64,000 bases of DNA from positions 806,001 to 870,000 of the forward strand of contig NZ_CP163528.1 of the NCBI RefSeq assembly GCF_041081105.1, read 5' to 3'. Positions 42,481 through 51,410 of this stretch are shown piece by piece (the stretch's first letter is position 1; the number at the start of each line of letters is the position of its first letter). Origin of the DNA: Promicromonospora sp. Populi. GTDB taxonomy: Bacteria > Actinomycetota > Actinomycetes > Actinomycetales > Cellulomonadaceae. The notes beneath the pieces are model-generated. The model had not been told where the DNA came from. It ran no database searches and saw only the letters and a list, made by a program, of their open reading frames with translations. The position numbers and the translations under genes are program-made.

Positions 42481-42575
42481 CAGTCGTGGCAGTAGCAGCA
42501 ACACGAGCGGCGGCCGGGAATCCGGCAGCTGCCCGACGGAACATCCGGTCAAGCTCCGAGACAAAGGTGTTGAGG

Positions 42576-45500
42576 ATGGAACTGCGCAGAGGAATCAGAC
42601 ACGCTGGGCGCGCCGCGACGGCTACCGTCGCCGCGCTCGCCCTGGTCACCGGTGGGGCGCTGGCGAGCGCCGCAGCGCCACGAACCGGTCCGCCGGTACC
42701 CGGCGTCGCACCGGCGGTGGGTACGACGACGGCTGCCGCACCGGCGGCGGCCGAACCTGTGGTTGAGGCCGCGGCGGTCGACGTCGACCGGTATCCGCTG
42801 GGTGTGGGGGCCGACCTTGGCGCCCAGGTTCGCTCCCACGGGATCGAGACCGCCGCCGCACCGACGGCGGGCGCGCAGGAGGTCGGCGAGGCCGCCGGCC
42901 GGGCGTACTGGCGCACCGACGCGGGGGCGGGCGCGGAGCGCTTCGTCGTCGACGTCGCGGACGACTACCTTGCCCGCCTCGCGGGCCGGGCCGGGTACCT
43001 GGTGGTGGACCACCAGGTAGCGGTGGCCCCGACGGTGACGACGGCCGCGGCCGACGGCACCCCCGTCGAGCTCGCCGGGACGGCCGAGCCGGACGCGGAC
43101 GGCGACGGCTGGACGAGCACCGTCGTCTCCCTGTCCGCCGGGACCCTGCGTGCCGGCGCGGACGACACCGAGATCGCTCTCGCGCCGTCGGGCGACGGGG
43201 AGCTGACCGTGGCCGGGCTGCGGCTGGTGGCCCAGGGGGTGAGCGTCGACCTCGGCCCTGGTGTCGCGGAGAACGGCATCGCGGTACGGGCGGGTGACCA
43301 GACCGGGGGCCTGGTCACCGGCACCGACGGGGACCGCGGCTACTGGCAGACGGGCAAGGCCGCAGGCACCTCGTTCGTCTACGCGAACGTCGCCTCGACC
43401 TACCTGCTGAACACCACGGACCGCGTGCTGGTGGACGTGGTGACGCAGGACGCGGGCGGCAACATGTTCCTGCAGTACGACTCGCCGGGCGAGACGATCC
43501 CGGAGCGGTTCAAGCGGTCGAGCACCATCAACCTCCCGGCCGGCGGCGGCTGGGCCGGCCACAGCTGGCTGCTGGAGGACGCGATCCTGACGGACCGGTC
43601 CAACGGCTCGGACTTCCGCGTCTCGGTGGAGGACTCGCCGACGGACGTCCGCTTCGACCGCATCGCAGTGACCGGCATCCCCGTCGAGGTCGACCCGACC
43701 CTGGCCCTGCGCCGTCTGGTCCGCCAGGCCGACGTGGCCCACGACGCCGCCCGCGAGGGCAACCGGGACGGCCAGTACCCGGCCGGATCGAGGGCCACCC
43801 TCCAGGAAGCGATCGACGCGGCGCAGGCCGTCGTCGACGACGAGAACGCCACGGGGGAGGAAGCCGACGCCGCGATCGACGACCTGGAGGTCGCGCTGGA
43901 GCAGTTCCTCGCCCTGGAGCGCAGCACCGACCTGGCCCGGGGCGCCGCGGCGACCGCCGGGAGCACCAGTGAAGGCAGCCCGGGCGCGCTGACCGACGGC
44001 GACGACGGCTCCTACTGGACCTCGGCCCGCGACGCCGGCGCCGACTGGGTGCAGCTCGACCTCGGCGAGGTCACCCGGTTCAACGAGGTCCTGGCCCGCT
44101 GGCCGGGGGACTACGCGAACGTGTACGGCATCGAGGTCTCCACCGACGGGTCGGCGTTCACCGAGGTGGCCAGCGCGGGCGCCCTCGGCGGGCACCCCGT
44201 CCGCACGCGGTTCGAGCCCGTCGACGCGCGGTACGTGCGCCTGGAGCTGACGCGGTACGCGACGCAGCACTCCGTCTTCAGCCTGCGGTCCCTGGAGGTG
44301 CGGCTCACGCTCCCCACCGACGTGAACCCAAGGATCGTGGAGACCGTCTTCCCGACCGAGGACGTGGTGGTGGCCGAGCACGTGGTCACCGAGCCCGGCA
44401 CCGAGTTCCAGGCTGACCCGACCGGCGTCGAGGACTCCACGGCGGCGATCCAGGCCGCGCTGTACGCCTGCGAGGACACGACCGGTGGCACGGTGTGGCT
44501 CCCCGCGGGGACCTACCGCGTCACCGGGACCCTGGAGGTCGGCGCCCACTGCACCCTGCGCGGCGACCACCCGGACGCCGCACTGACGCCGGACGGCGAC
44601 CCGCTGGAGGGCACCGTCGTCGTCGCCGACCTGCCCTCTGGGGACGACGGGCCGAGCCTGTTCCGCATCGGCGGCAACGCCGGCGTGATCGGCGTGACCA
44701 CCTACTACCCGGGGCAGGACGCCGCCGAGCCGGTGCCCTACGGGTTCACGTTCGAGATCCCCGGCCGCGCCTGGCAGGGCGAGCACAACTACATGATGAG
44801 CAGCATCGAGCACGTGACGATGCTGAACTCCTATCGCGGCATCGGGGTGTCCACCATGGCCCACGACCGGGGTGAGTCCGGGCCCGGGTCGCAGGTGCAC
44901 GAGATCGCGAACGTCCGCGACGTGACCGGCACCGCGCTGTTCATCGGCGTGGAGGCGTACAACGGAGCCGACGTCGGCACGTGGCAGGACGTCACGTTCG
45001 ACAACGGCGTGTGGGCGGGGGTCGGCGCGGACTACAACGCACCGGACCGTGCCGTGCTCGACGCCTGGACCCGCGCCAACGGCACCGGCTTTGTGCTCGG
45101 TGACCTGGAGTGGGACGAGTTCACGGACATCGGGGCGTCGGACTACAGGTTCGGCATCCACATCGTGCGGGGTCAGCGGGCCGAGTTCACGGGCTCGTTC
45201 ATCAACGCCGACATCCGGGACACGGACGTCGCCGTGCAGGTAGACCAGGCCGACGGCCGGTGGGGCACCGCGTTCGCATCCTCCACGCTGGAGGGTTCGG
45301 TCGCGTCCGTCCGCAACCTCTCGGCCGCGTACGTCAAGCTCACGGACACCACGACGAGCGGCCCCAGCGAGGGCATAGTGCACGTCCTGGCCGGCCCCGA
45401 GGACGGCGTCCCCGCCGTGCCGGAGCCGGTGACCGCCCCGCGTCCGGCCGAGCACCTGGTCGACGTCACCGCGGCGCCGTACGACGTGCCGCGCACCCCG

Positions 45501-46937
45501 GGTCAGTTCTCGGCCGTGGACGCCACGGCGGACATCCAGGCCGCGCTCGACGACACGGCGGACGCCGGGGGCGGCGTCGTCTACCTGCCCGCGGGCTGGT
45601 ACACCGTGCGGGGCCGGCTCACCGTCCCGGAAGGGGTGGAGCTGCGCGGCTCGGCGGGCGTCGCGAACCGCGACTCCCTGGAGCTGAGCGGCGGCACGGT
45701 GCTCATGGCGTACGACGGCCGCACCGCCGTCGACGACCCGGCCGCCGACACGGCGCCAGCGTTCATTACCCTCGCGGGCGAGGACGCCGGGGTCCGGGGC
45801 CTGCGGGTGTTCCACCCGGAGAACAACCCGGCGTCCGACGACGGGGTGGTCGCCTACCCCTACGCCGTGCGCGGGGACGCCCCGGGCACCTACGCGGTGA
45901 ACGTCGGCCTGACCAACGCGTGGAACGGGATCGACATGACGGACGCGGCGGACGGGTTCCTCGCGCGCCGGATCGTCGGCCTGTACTTCGCCCACGGCGT
46001 GCGCGCCGGGGCCAACGAGGGCGGCACGATCGAGAACGTGCTCTCCAACGGCAACGTGATCACCCGTGTGGCCTACGGGCTGCCGGGCTGGGTGGAGGGG
46101 GACAACCTCTTCGCGCAGGTGATCGACGGCGTCGCGCGGCAGCGGGAGGTGCTCGTGCAGGCCGACGGCGCCCAGGGGCTGACGGTGCTGAACACGTTCG
46201 CCTACGGCAGTCACGACGGTTTGGTCGCCCGGGACGGCGCGACGGTGACGGCGTTCAACGTCGGGACCGACAACCTCGGGCCTGGCGGGTACTCGGTCGA
46301 CGCGGACGTGACCAGCGCCGTCGACGCCGTGAACCTCATGCGCTACAACGGCACCACGAGCCGTGGTCCGGTGACCATCACCAACCCGATGGCCATCAAC
46401 ATGGTGCAGCGGTCGCTGACCCTGGGCGTCACGCCCGAGGGATCGGGCGCGGTGCGTGTGGTGGGCAACGAGACCGAGCCGGGCCGGTACGAGGCGGGCA
46501 GCGCCCTGCGGCTCGTGGCCGAGCCTGCAACCGGGTTCGTCCACACCGGCTGGCAGGACGAGTCCGGCGAGGTGGTCTCCACCGATCCGACGCTCGACCT
46601 GGTGCTCGACGCCGACCGGTCGCTGGTCGCGGTCTTCGGGGAGGCGCCGCCTCTGTCGGTCTCCGTCACCGCGGTTGCGCAATGCGCGGGTCCGCTGGTG
46701 CTGCTGCCCGTGAAGGTCGGCAACACCGGCGACAGCACGATCAGCCTGCGGATCACTACGCCGTACGGGTCGCGCAGTGTGCCGAAGGTGGCGCCCGGCA
46801 AGTCGGTCACGCGGATCCTGGTGCCGGGGCGGACCAGGATTCCCGCCGGTGAGGTGACCGTCGTCGGCACGGTGCGGGGCACTGACCTGACCCGCACGAC
46901 CACGGTGGCCTACGACGCGCTGGACTGCCGCCGGTAG
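42576..46937 (+). CDS. Large secreted protein with discoidin-like domain and two pectate-lyase-fold domains
   Basis: 1453 residues from the ATG at 42576 (AAAGG 8 nt upstream). A signal peptide covers about residues 1-38. An unassigned beta-rich region (about 60-370), a short helical linker (ADVAHDAAREGN to EQFLALE, FIVAR-like) and an F5/8 type C carbohydrate-binding domain (about 455-580) follow. Two parallel-beta-helix domains of the Pectate_lyase_3/GH55 type begin near residues 610 (DSTAAIQAALYACEDTTGGT) and 985 (DATADIQAALDDTADAGGGV). A bacterial repeat-like domain (GWQDESGEVVSTDP, ending LVAVF) and an Ig-like end close it. The double DxTxAIQAAL start resembles GH55 glucanases; family and substrate are uncertain. 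Confidence 0.88.
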   Translation: MELRRGIRHAGRAATATVAALALVTGGALASAAAPRTGPPVPGVAPAVGTTTAAAPAAAEPVVEAAAVDVDRYPLGVGADLGAQVRSHGIETAAAPTAGAQEVGEAAGRAYWRTDAGAGAERFVVDVADDYLARLAGRAGYLVVDHQVAVAPTVTTAAADGTPVELAGTAEPDADGDGWTSTVVSLSAGTLRAGADDTEIALAPSGDGELTVAGLRLVAQGVSVDLGPGVAENGIAVRAGDQTGGLVTGTDGDRGYWQTGKAAGTSFVYANVASTYLLNTTDRVLVDVVTQDAGGNMFLQYDSPGETIPERFKRSSTINLPAGGGWAGHSWLLEDAILTDRSNGSDFRVSVEDSPTDVRFDRIAVTGIPVEVDPTLALRRLVRQADVAHDAAREGNRDGQYPAGSRATLQEAIDAAQAVVDDENATGEEADAAIDDLEVALEQFLALERSTDLARGAAATAGSTSEGSPGALTDGDDGSYWTSARDAGADWVQLDLGEVTRFNEVLARWPGDYANVYGIEVSTDGSAFTEVASAGALGGHPVRTRFEPVDARYVRLELTRYATQHSVFSLRSLEVRLTLPTDVNPRIVETVFPTEDVVVAEHVVTEPGTEFQADPTGVEDSTAAIQAALYACEDTTGGTVWLPAGTYRVTGTLEVGAHCTLRGDHPDAALTPDGDPLEGTVVVADLPSGDDGPSLFRIGGNAGVIGVTTYYPGQDAAEPVPYGFTFEIPGRAWQGEHNYMMSSIEHVTMLNSYRGIGVSTMAHDRGESGPGSQVHEIANVRDVTGTALFIGVEAYNGADVGTWQDVTFDNGVWAGVGADYNAPDRAVLDAWTRANGTGFVLGDLEWDEFTDIGASDYRFGIHIVRGQRAEFTGSFINADIRDTDVAVQVDQADGRWGTAFASSTLEGSVASVRNLSAAYVKLTDTTTSGPSEGIVHVLAGPEDGVPAVPEPVTAPRPAEHLVDVTAAPYDVPRTPGQFSAVDATADIQAALDDTADAGGGVVYLPAGWYTVRGRLTVPEGVELRGSAGVANRDSLELSGGTVLMAYDGRTAVDDPAADTAPAFITLAGEDAGVRGLRVFHPENNPASDDGVVAYPYAVRGDAPGTYAVNVGLTNAWNGIDMTDAADGFLARRIVGLYFAHGVRAGANEGGTIENVLSNGNVITRVAYGLPGWVEGDNLFAQVIDGVARQREVLVQADGAQGLTVLNTFAYGSHDGLVARDGATVTAFNVGTDNLGPGGYSVDADVTSAVDAVNLMRYNGTTSRGPVTITNPMAINMVQRSLTLGVTPEGSGAVRVVGNETEPGRYEAGSALRLVAEPATGFVHTGWQDESGEVVSTDPTLDLVLDADRSLVAVFGEAPPLSVSVTAVAQCAGPLVLLPVKVGNTGDSTISLRITTPYGSRSVPKVAPGKSVTRILVPGRTRIPAGEVTVVGTVRGTDLTRTTTVAYDALDCRR

Positions 46938-46956
46938 GGCGACGTCGTACCCGCGG

Positions 46957-46987
46957 CCCTCGGCCGGCGCCTCGCGCCGACCGGGGG
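46957..46987 (+). terminator. 14-bp hairpin terminator after the large secreted protein gene
   Basis: Arms 46957-46970 and 46974-46987 pair with one mismatch and one G-T, with a 3-nt loop. It begins 19 bases after the stop. Confidence 0.65.
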
Positions 46988-47049
46988 CTCGGCGCGTCCT
47001 GGGGCCAAGGTAGATTCAGCGCGCATATCCATTCGGTGAAAGGGCATCC

Positions 47050-48144
47050 GTGAGCCAGCCGCTCTACCTCGAGGTGTACGAGAAGCTCCGCGGCGAGATC
47101 CACGCGGGCACGTACGGCGTCGGCGACCGGATGCCGGCCGAGGCCGAGCTGACCAAGCAGCTCGGGGTGAGCGCCATCACCCTCAAACGCGCGATGGACC
47201 TGCTGCGCGACGACGGTTACATCACCCGCCGCCCCCGCCTGGGCACGGTGGTCGTGAGCGAGACCGCGACGGCCGCCGCCCAGGCGGGCCCGGGACCGGC
47301 GCCCCTGATCGGGTGCGTCCTGACGGACTTCGACGACACCTTCGGCACGCGGGTCCTGACCGGGCTGCTCGACTCGTCCGGAACGGTCGCGAACCTCGTG
47401 GTCAAGCGCAGCCTCGGCGACCGTGAGGCGGAGGACGACCTGGTGCGGGCGCTCGTGGCCGACGGCGTCCAGGGGCTGATCCTGGAGCCGAGCTCGTCGC
47501 AGTACGTCGCCCCGGCGGTCCTGGAGCTCATCACCCAGTCGTTCCCCGTGGCCATCGTGGACCGGGTGTTCGACGGCGTCCCGGTCTCCTCGGTCTGCTC
47601 GGACAACGTCTCGGCGGGGCGCCAGGCCGCCGAGTACCTGTTCTCCCGCGGGTACGACCACCTGGGGCTCGTCTCGGCGTCGAGCACCGTGTCCACCGTG
47701 CAGGACCGGCTCGACGGCGTGGTCGACGCCCACGCGACCCGGGGCGTCCCGTTCGACCCGGTCCACCAGTTCCGGCAGTCTCGCTCCACGGTCCCGGGCA
47801 CCGACGTCGCGCCCGACGACGACATCGCCGAGCTGGAGAAGTTCCTCGCCGCCAACCCGGGCCTGACCGGGCTCGTGGTGACCGAGCACAACATCGCCGT
47901 CCTGGTGCGGGAGGCCGCGCAGCGGGTGGGCCGGTCCATCCCCGGCGACCTGGGCATCGTCTGCTTCGACCAACCGGACGTGTTCTACGACGGCGCGCGC
48001 TACCGGTTCACGCACCTCCGGCAGGACCAGACCCGCATGGGGAGCGAGGCGGTCGACCTCGTGCTCGCCCAGCTCCGGGGCGCCGGGCAGGTCACCAAGG
48101 TGACGCTGCCGACCGAGCTGGTGCCGGGGAGCTCGACCCGGTAG
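47050..48144 (+). CDS. GntR-type HTH/LacI-type sensor hybrid regulator
   Basis: 364 residues from the GTG at 47050, with GAAAGGG upstream. Residues 1-70 form a GntR winged HTH (AGTYGVGDRMPAEAELTKQL, GVSAITLKRAMDLLRDDGYI). Residues 85-364 are a LacI/periplasmic-binding sugar domain (VCSDNVSAGRQAAEYLFSRG, GIVCFDQPD, FTHLRQDQTRMG). Such hybrids, like AraR, repress carbohydrate genes until a sugar binds. It sits between the large secreted protein gene and the GH76 gene and probably controls one or both; no operator is recognised. Confidence 0.92.
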   Translation: MSQPLYLEVYEKLRGEIHAGTYGVGDRMPAEAELTKQLGVSAITLKRAMDLLRDDGYITRRPRLGTVVVSETATAAAQAGPGPAPLIGCVLTDFDDTFGTRVLTGLLDSSGTVANLVVKRSLGDREAEDDLVRALVADGVQGLILEPSSSQYVAPAVLELITQSFPVAIVDRVFDGVPVSSVCSDNVSAGRQAAEYLFSRGYDHLGLVSASSTVSTVQDRLDGVVDAHATRGVPFDPVHQFRQSRSTVPGTDVAPDDDIAELEKFLAANPGLTGLVVTEHNIAVLVREAAQRVGRSIPGDLGIVCFDQPDVFYDGARYRFTHLRQDQTRMGSEAVDLVLAQLRGAGQVTKVTLPTELVPGSSTR

Positions 48145-48265
48145 CCCCGCACCCTGGTCGACGATTTCGGACGAGATGGCTGTATTTAGTCGTTTCCTAA
48201 TGTAGGTTTTGATCCGAATCGCGATCGCCGGGCGCAACGCCGCGCCCCAGGGGAGGAGCTCTTCG

Positions 48266-50161
48266 ATGACGACTCTGCGTCGTGCCTGGGTTTTCCTGAC
48301 AGCCATCGCCGTGCTGGGCGGCCTGCAGCCGGTCGCCGTCGCGCAAGCTGCTCCGCCGTCCGGAGCGACATCCGGTGCGGCCGACGTGGCGCGGGCCCGG
48401 GTGGCCACCGAGGTGCTGATGGACTCCTACGACCCGGAGAAGGCCTGGTTCCCGTCGAGCTGGTGGAACTCCGCCGTCGCGCTGCAGACGGTCGGTGACT
48501 ACATGGCGCGCACCGGCGACCGGAGCTACGTCGACGAGCTGGACAGAAGCTTCGAGACCAACAAGGGCCCGTTCCCGGCCGGCGAGCGGTCGACCGACGA
48601 GATCTACGGCAACTTCACGAGCCGGGCCATCGACGACGCCGGCTGGTGGGCCCTGAACTGGGTGGGCGCCTACGACCTGACCGGCGATCAGAAGTACCTG
48701 GACATGGCCGGCACGATCGGCGAGTTCATGCACGGTTTCTGGGACACCAGCACGTGCGGCGGCGGCATCTGGTGGAACGAGGAGCGGACCTACAAGAACG
48801 CCGTCACCAACGGCCAGTGGGTCCGGTTGACCGCCGAGCTGCACAACCGCATCCCCGGCGACACCGTCTGGCTGGACCGGTCCCAGGAGGCCTGGGACTG
48901 GTACGTGGACAGCGGCATGATCAACGCCCAGGGCCTGGTCAACGACGGGCTCAGGGACGACTGCACCAGCAACGACGACACCGTGTGGACCTACAACCAG
49001 GGCCTGGCGATCGGCGCCCCGCTGGAGCTGTGGCGGGCTACCGGCGACCCGTCGCTGCTGGCCGAAGCGCAGCGGCTGGCCGACGCGGCGCTCGACTCCG
49101 AGGTGCTGGTCCAGGACGGGGTGCTGACCGAGTGGTGCGAGGCGGCCGGCCGGTCCTGCGACGACAACCAGAAGCAGTTCAAGGGCATCTTCCTGCGTTA
49201 CCTGATGGACCTGGCCGACACCACGGGCGAGGCGCGGTACCAGGAGTTCGTCGACCGGCAGGCCGAGAGCATCTGGGTGAACGACCGCGACTCCTCCGAG
49301 CGGCTGGGCCTGCGCTGGGCCGGGAGCCCGAGCCCGGAGCGGCCCAACGTGTTCGACTGGCGCACCCAGGCCAGCGCGCTCAGCGCGCTGATCGCCGACG
49401 TACCGCAGGAGGCCCCGCGTCGGTCGCTGTCCGCCACCATGTCCCCGGCGCAGCTGGTGGTGATGCCCAGCCCGGGTGCCGCCTCCGCTCTGCAGACCGA
49501 GGTCCAGGTGGCGGCGACGGCGGAGCGCCGGCGGCCGGTGCGCGTGGACGTGCGCGCCACCGGACCGGACGGCTGGCGGGTGACGCCCGCCCGGAGCCGC
49601 GTCACGGTGGTCCCGGGCGCCGGTGGTACGCCGGGGCGCGTGAGCGTCCCGCTGGCCGTGGCGGTGCCGGCCGGTGCCGCGGACGGCAGCTACCCCCTGA
49701 CCGTGCGGGTCACCGCCGGGCATGGGCTCAGCTACACCACCCGGGTCACCATCCAGGTAGCGGGCACCGTCGACTTCGACGCCGGGACCACCCAGGAGGC
49801 TGCCTGGCTCTGGGACGCGGGTGGCTCCGGCCTGAGCCAGGGCGGGAGCCGGTTCGCGGACGGCACCAGCCACTTCATCTACAAGCTCCCGTTCCCCGCC
49901 GAGGCCACCTCGGCCGAGGCGACCCTGACGATCGACAACCAGTACGTGGTCCAGGTCGGGCCCGACGGCGAGACCTGGACAACGGTCCTGGCAGAGGACG
50001 ACCCGATCCGGGACGGCTCCAACCGGGCCGACCACACCCTCGACCTGACGCCGCACCTCGGCCCGGACAAGGCGGTCTACATCCGGGTGACCGACGCCTT
50101 CACGCAGGACGGCTGGGGCGGCGGGGTCTACCACGTCACCGCGAGCTACGGGACGGACTGA
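48266..50161 (+). CDS. Secreted GH76 alpha-1,6-mannanase-like protein
   Basis: 631 residues from the ATG at 48266, with GGGGAGGAG 7 nt upstream. The signal peptide ends near residue 32 (VAQAAPP). The (alpha/alpha)6 catalytic domain shows the family signature of two consecutive aspartates, AIDDAGWW (Asp123-Asp124), and CGGGIWWNEERTYKNAVTN. From about residue 395 there is a beta-rich NEW3-like domain (VTPARSRVTVVPGAGGTPGR), then a C-terminal beta-sandwich (about 510-631). GH76 enzymes cut alpha-1,6-mannan of fungal walls or actinobacterial lipomannan. It follows a GntR/LacI hybrid gene by 121 bases that show no obvious operator. Confidence 0.92.
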   Translation: MTTLRRAWVFLTAIAVLGGLQPVAVAQAAPPSGATSGAADVARARVATEVLMDSYDPEKAWFPSSWWNSAVALQTVGDYMARTGDRSYVDELDRSFETNKGPFPAGERSTDEIYGNFTSRAIDDAGWWALNWVGAYDLTGDQKYLDMAGTIGEFMHGFWDTSTCGGGIWWNEERTYKNAVTNGQWVRLTAELHNRIPGDTVWLDRSQEAWDWYVDSGMINAQGLVNDGLRDDCTSNDDTVWTYNQGLAIGAPLELWRATGDPSLLAEAQRLADAALDSEVLVQDGVLTEWCEAAGRSCDDNQKQFKGIFLRYLMDLADTTGEARYQEFVDRQAESIWVNDRDSSERLGLRWAGSPSPERPNVFDWRTQASALSALIADVPQEAPRRSLSATMSPAQLVVMPSPGAASALQTEVQVAATAERRRPVRVDVRATGPDGWRVTPARSRVTVVPGAGGTPGRVSVPLAVAVPAGAADGSYPLTVRVTAGHGLSYTTRVTIQVAGTVDFDAGTTQEAAWLWDAGGSGLSQGGSRFADGTSHFIYKLPFPAEATSAEATLTIDNQYVVQVGPDGETWTTVLAEDDPIRDGSNRADHTLDLTPHLGPDKAVYIRVTDAFTQDGWGGGVYHVTASYGTD

Positions 50162-50162
50162 A

Positions 50163-50182
50163 CCGCCGGCGGGTTCCGGCGG
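50163..50182 (+). terminator. Short hairpin after the GH76 gene
   Basis: CCGCCGG (50163-50169) pairs with CCGGCGG (50176-50182) over a 6-nt loop, two bases after the stop codon. A weak terminator at most; the next gene starts 14 bases later. Confidence 0.4.
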
Positions 50183-50196
50183 GGCAGGATGGGGAC

Positions 50197-50664
50197 ATGA
50201 GCGAACTTGATGTCCCCGCTGCCGTAGCCGAGGTCGAGGCCCAGGAGGCCGAGCTGGTGCTGACCACGTTCACGCACGAGCAGGCGTGGGCCCTTGGCGC
50301 CCGGCTCGTCGAGCTGGCCACCGAGCGCGCGCTGCCCGTCACTATCGACATCCGCAAAGGGACCCAGCAGGTGTTCCACGCAGCGCGCCCCGGTACGACG
50401 CCGGACAACGACTCGTGGATCGAGCGCAAGGTAGCGGTGGTGTACCGGTTCGGGGCCTCGTCCTACCTGGTGGGGCTGCGCGCCAGGGCCAAGGGGTCGG
50501 ACTTCAATACCGTCCACGGCCTGCCGCTCCAGGAGTACGCCGCCCACGGGGGCGCGTTCCCGGTGCGGGTCGCGGGCGTGGGCATCGTCGGCGTCGTCAC
50601 CGTGTCCGGCCTGGCGCAGCAGGACGACCACGCCCTGGTGGTCGAGGCCCTGCGCGAGCTGTAG
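50197..50664 (+). CDS. Heme-degrading-domain/UPF0303-family protein
   Basis: 155 residues. The HbpS/UPF0303 fold is indicated by LPVTIDIRKGTQQVFHAARP, GTTPDNDSWIERKVAVVYRF, an internal EYAAHGGAFPVRVAGVGIVG and the closing TVSGLAQQDDHALVVEALREL. E. coli YbgU-like and YBR137W-like relatives are poorly characterised; HbpS itself binds heme. No signal peptide is visible, so it is cytoplasmic. It is a single gene, convergent with the lectin-like gene (4 bases apart). Confidence 0.85.
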   Translation: MSELDVPAAVAEVEAQEAELVLTTFTHEQAWALGARLVELATERALPVTIDIRKGTQQVFHAARPGTTPDNDSWIERKVAVVYRFGASSYLVGLRARAKGSDFNTVHGLPLQEYAAHGGAFPVRVAGVGIVGVVTVSGLAQQDDHALVVEALREL

Positions 50665-50667
50665 GAA

Positions 50668-51315
50668 TCAGCCCACGTGCCACTGCTGGTTGGGCCCAGC
50701 GTGGCAGCTGTACATGATCGCGGGTGTCGCGTTGTCGACCAGGGCGTTCGCGACGTCCAGGCACAGCCCGGTGGCGACGTTGCGCACGGTGCCGTCGGCC
50801 TGCGGGGCCCACTGCTGGTTGGCGGCGCCGTGGCACGTCCAGATCGTGGCGGCGGCGCCCGGCTGCCCGGCGCTCGGGTCGTCGAGGCACATGGTGCCCA
50901 GAACCCGCAGCTCCCCGGCGGCCGACGCCGTCCACTGCTGGGCCGCTGACCCGTTGCAGTCGTAGATCTGCAGCGCCGCACCGTCCACGGCGCCTCCGCC
51001 AGGCACGTCGAGGCACCGGCCGGAGGCCACACCCTGCAGCGTGACGGGTGTCGGCTCCGGCGGCGGAGATGGGGCGCTCGGGGAGGGTGTCGGCTCCGGG
51101 GTCGCGGGGGTGCTCACCGGGCTCGCTTCGGGTGTGCTCGCGATCGCCGACGCGCTCGGCCCCGTCGAGCTCTGCGCGGACGTGTCCTCCGGGGACAAGT
51201 CACGGTTCAGCACCCAGACCGTGCCCGCCACCGCGGCGAGCAGCAGCACGGCGGCAAGCACCCACACGAGCAGGCCAACAGGTGGGCGCCGGCGCGGCGT
51301 GGCTTGGTCGTACAC
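50668..51315 (-). CDS. Membrane-anchored ricin-B-type lectin protein
   Basis: 215 residues. One N-terminal membrane helix (GLLVWVLAAVLLLAAVAGTV) lies after a short basic tail, so the rest faces outside. A Ser/Thr/Pro-rich stalk (about 40-88) leads to a single RICIN/CBM13 trefoil with three QQW repeats (SAAQQWTA, AANQQWAP, PNQQWHVG) and paired cysteines. There is no enzyme domain. It could tether the cell to galactose- or xylose-type glycans, or sense them. It is a single minus-strand gene. Confidence 0.88.
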   Translation of the reverse strand: MYDQATPRRRPPVGLLVWVLAAVLLLAAVAGTVWVLNRDLSPEDTSAQSSTGPSASAIASTPEASPVSTPATPEPTPSPSAPSPPPEPTPVTLQGVASGRCLDVPGGGAVDGAALQIYDCNGSAAQQWTASAAGELRVLGTMCLDDPSAGQPGAAATIWTCHGAANQQWAPQADGTVRNVATGLCLDVANALVDNATPAIMYSCHAGPNQQWHVG

Positions 51316-51410
51316 CCTTGCGTTTCCCCTCGTGGCCGACGGCGTTCGTGTGTCCGCGCCGCACCCTACTCGGTCCCGCCCGCTGGATCAGCCCGCCGAT
51401 CAGCCGGCGG

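Noticed and set aside
42549..46682. Very long open frame on the minus strand opposite the large secreted protein gene
   Set aside because: It is antisense to a gene with a signal peptide and clear domains. Long antisense frames are normal where third positions are almost all G or C; the translation is low-complexity (Arg/Val/Gly/His) without any motif.
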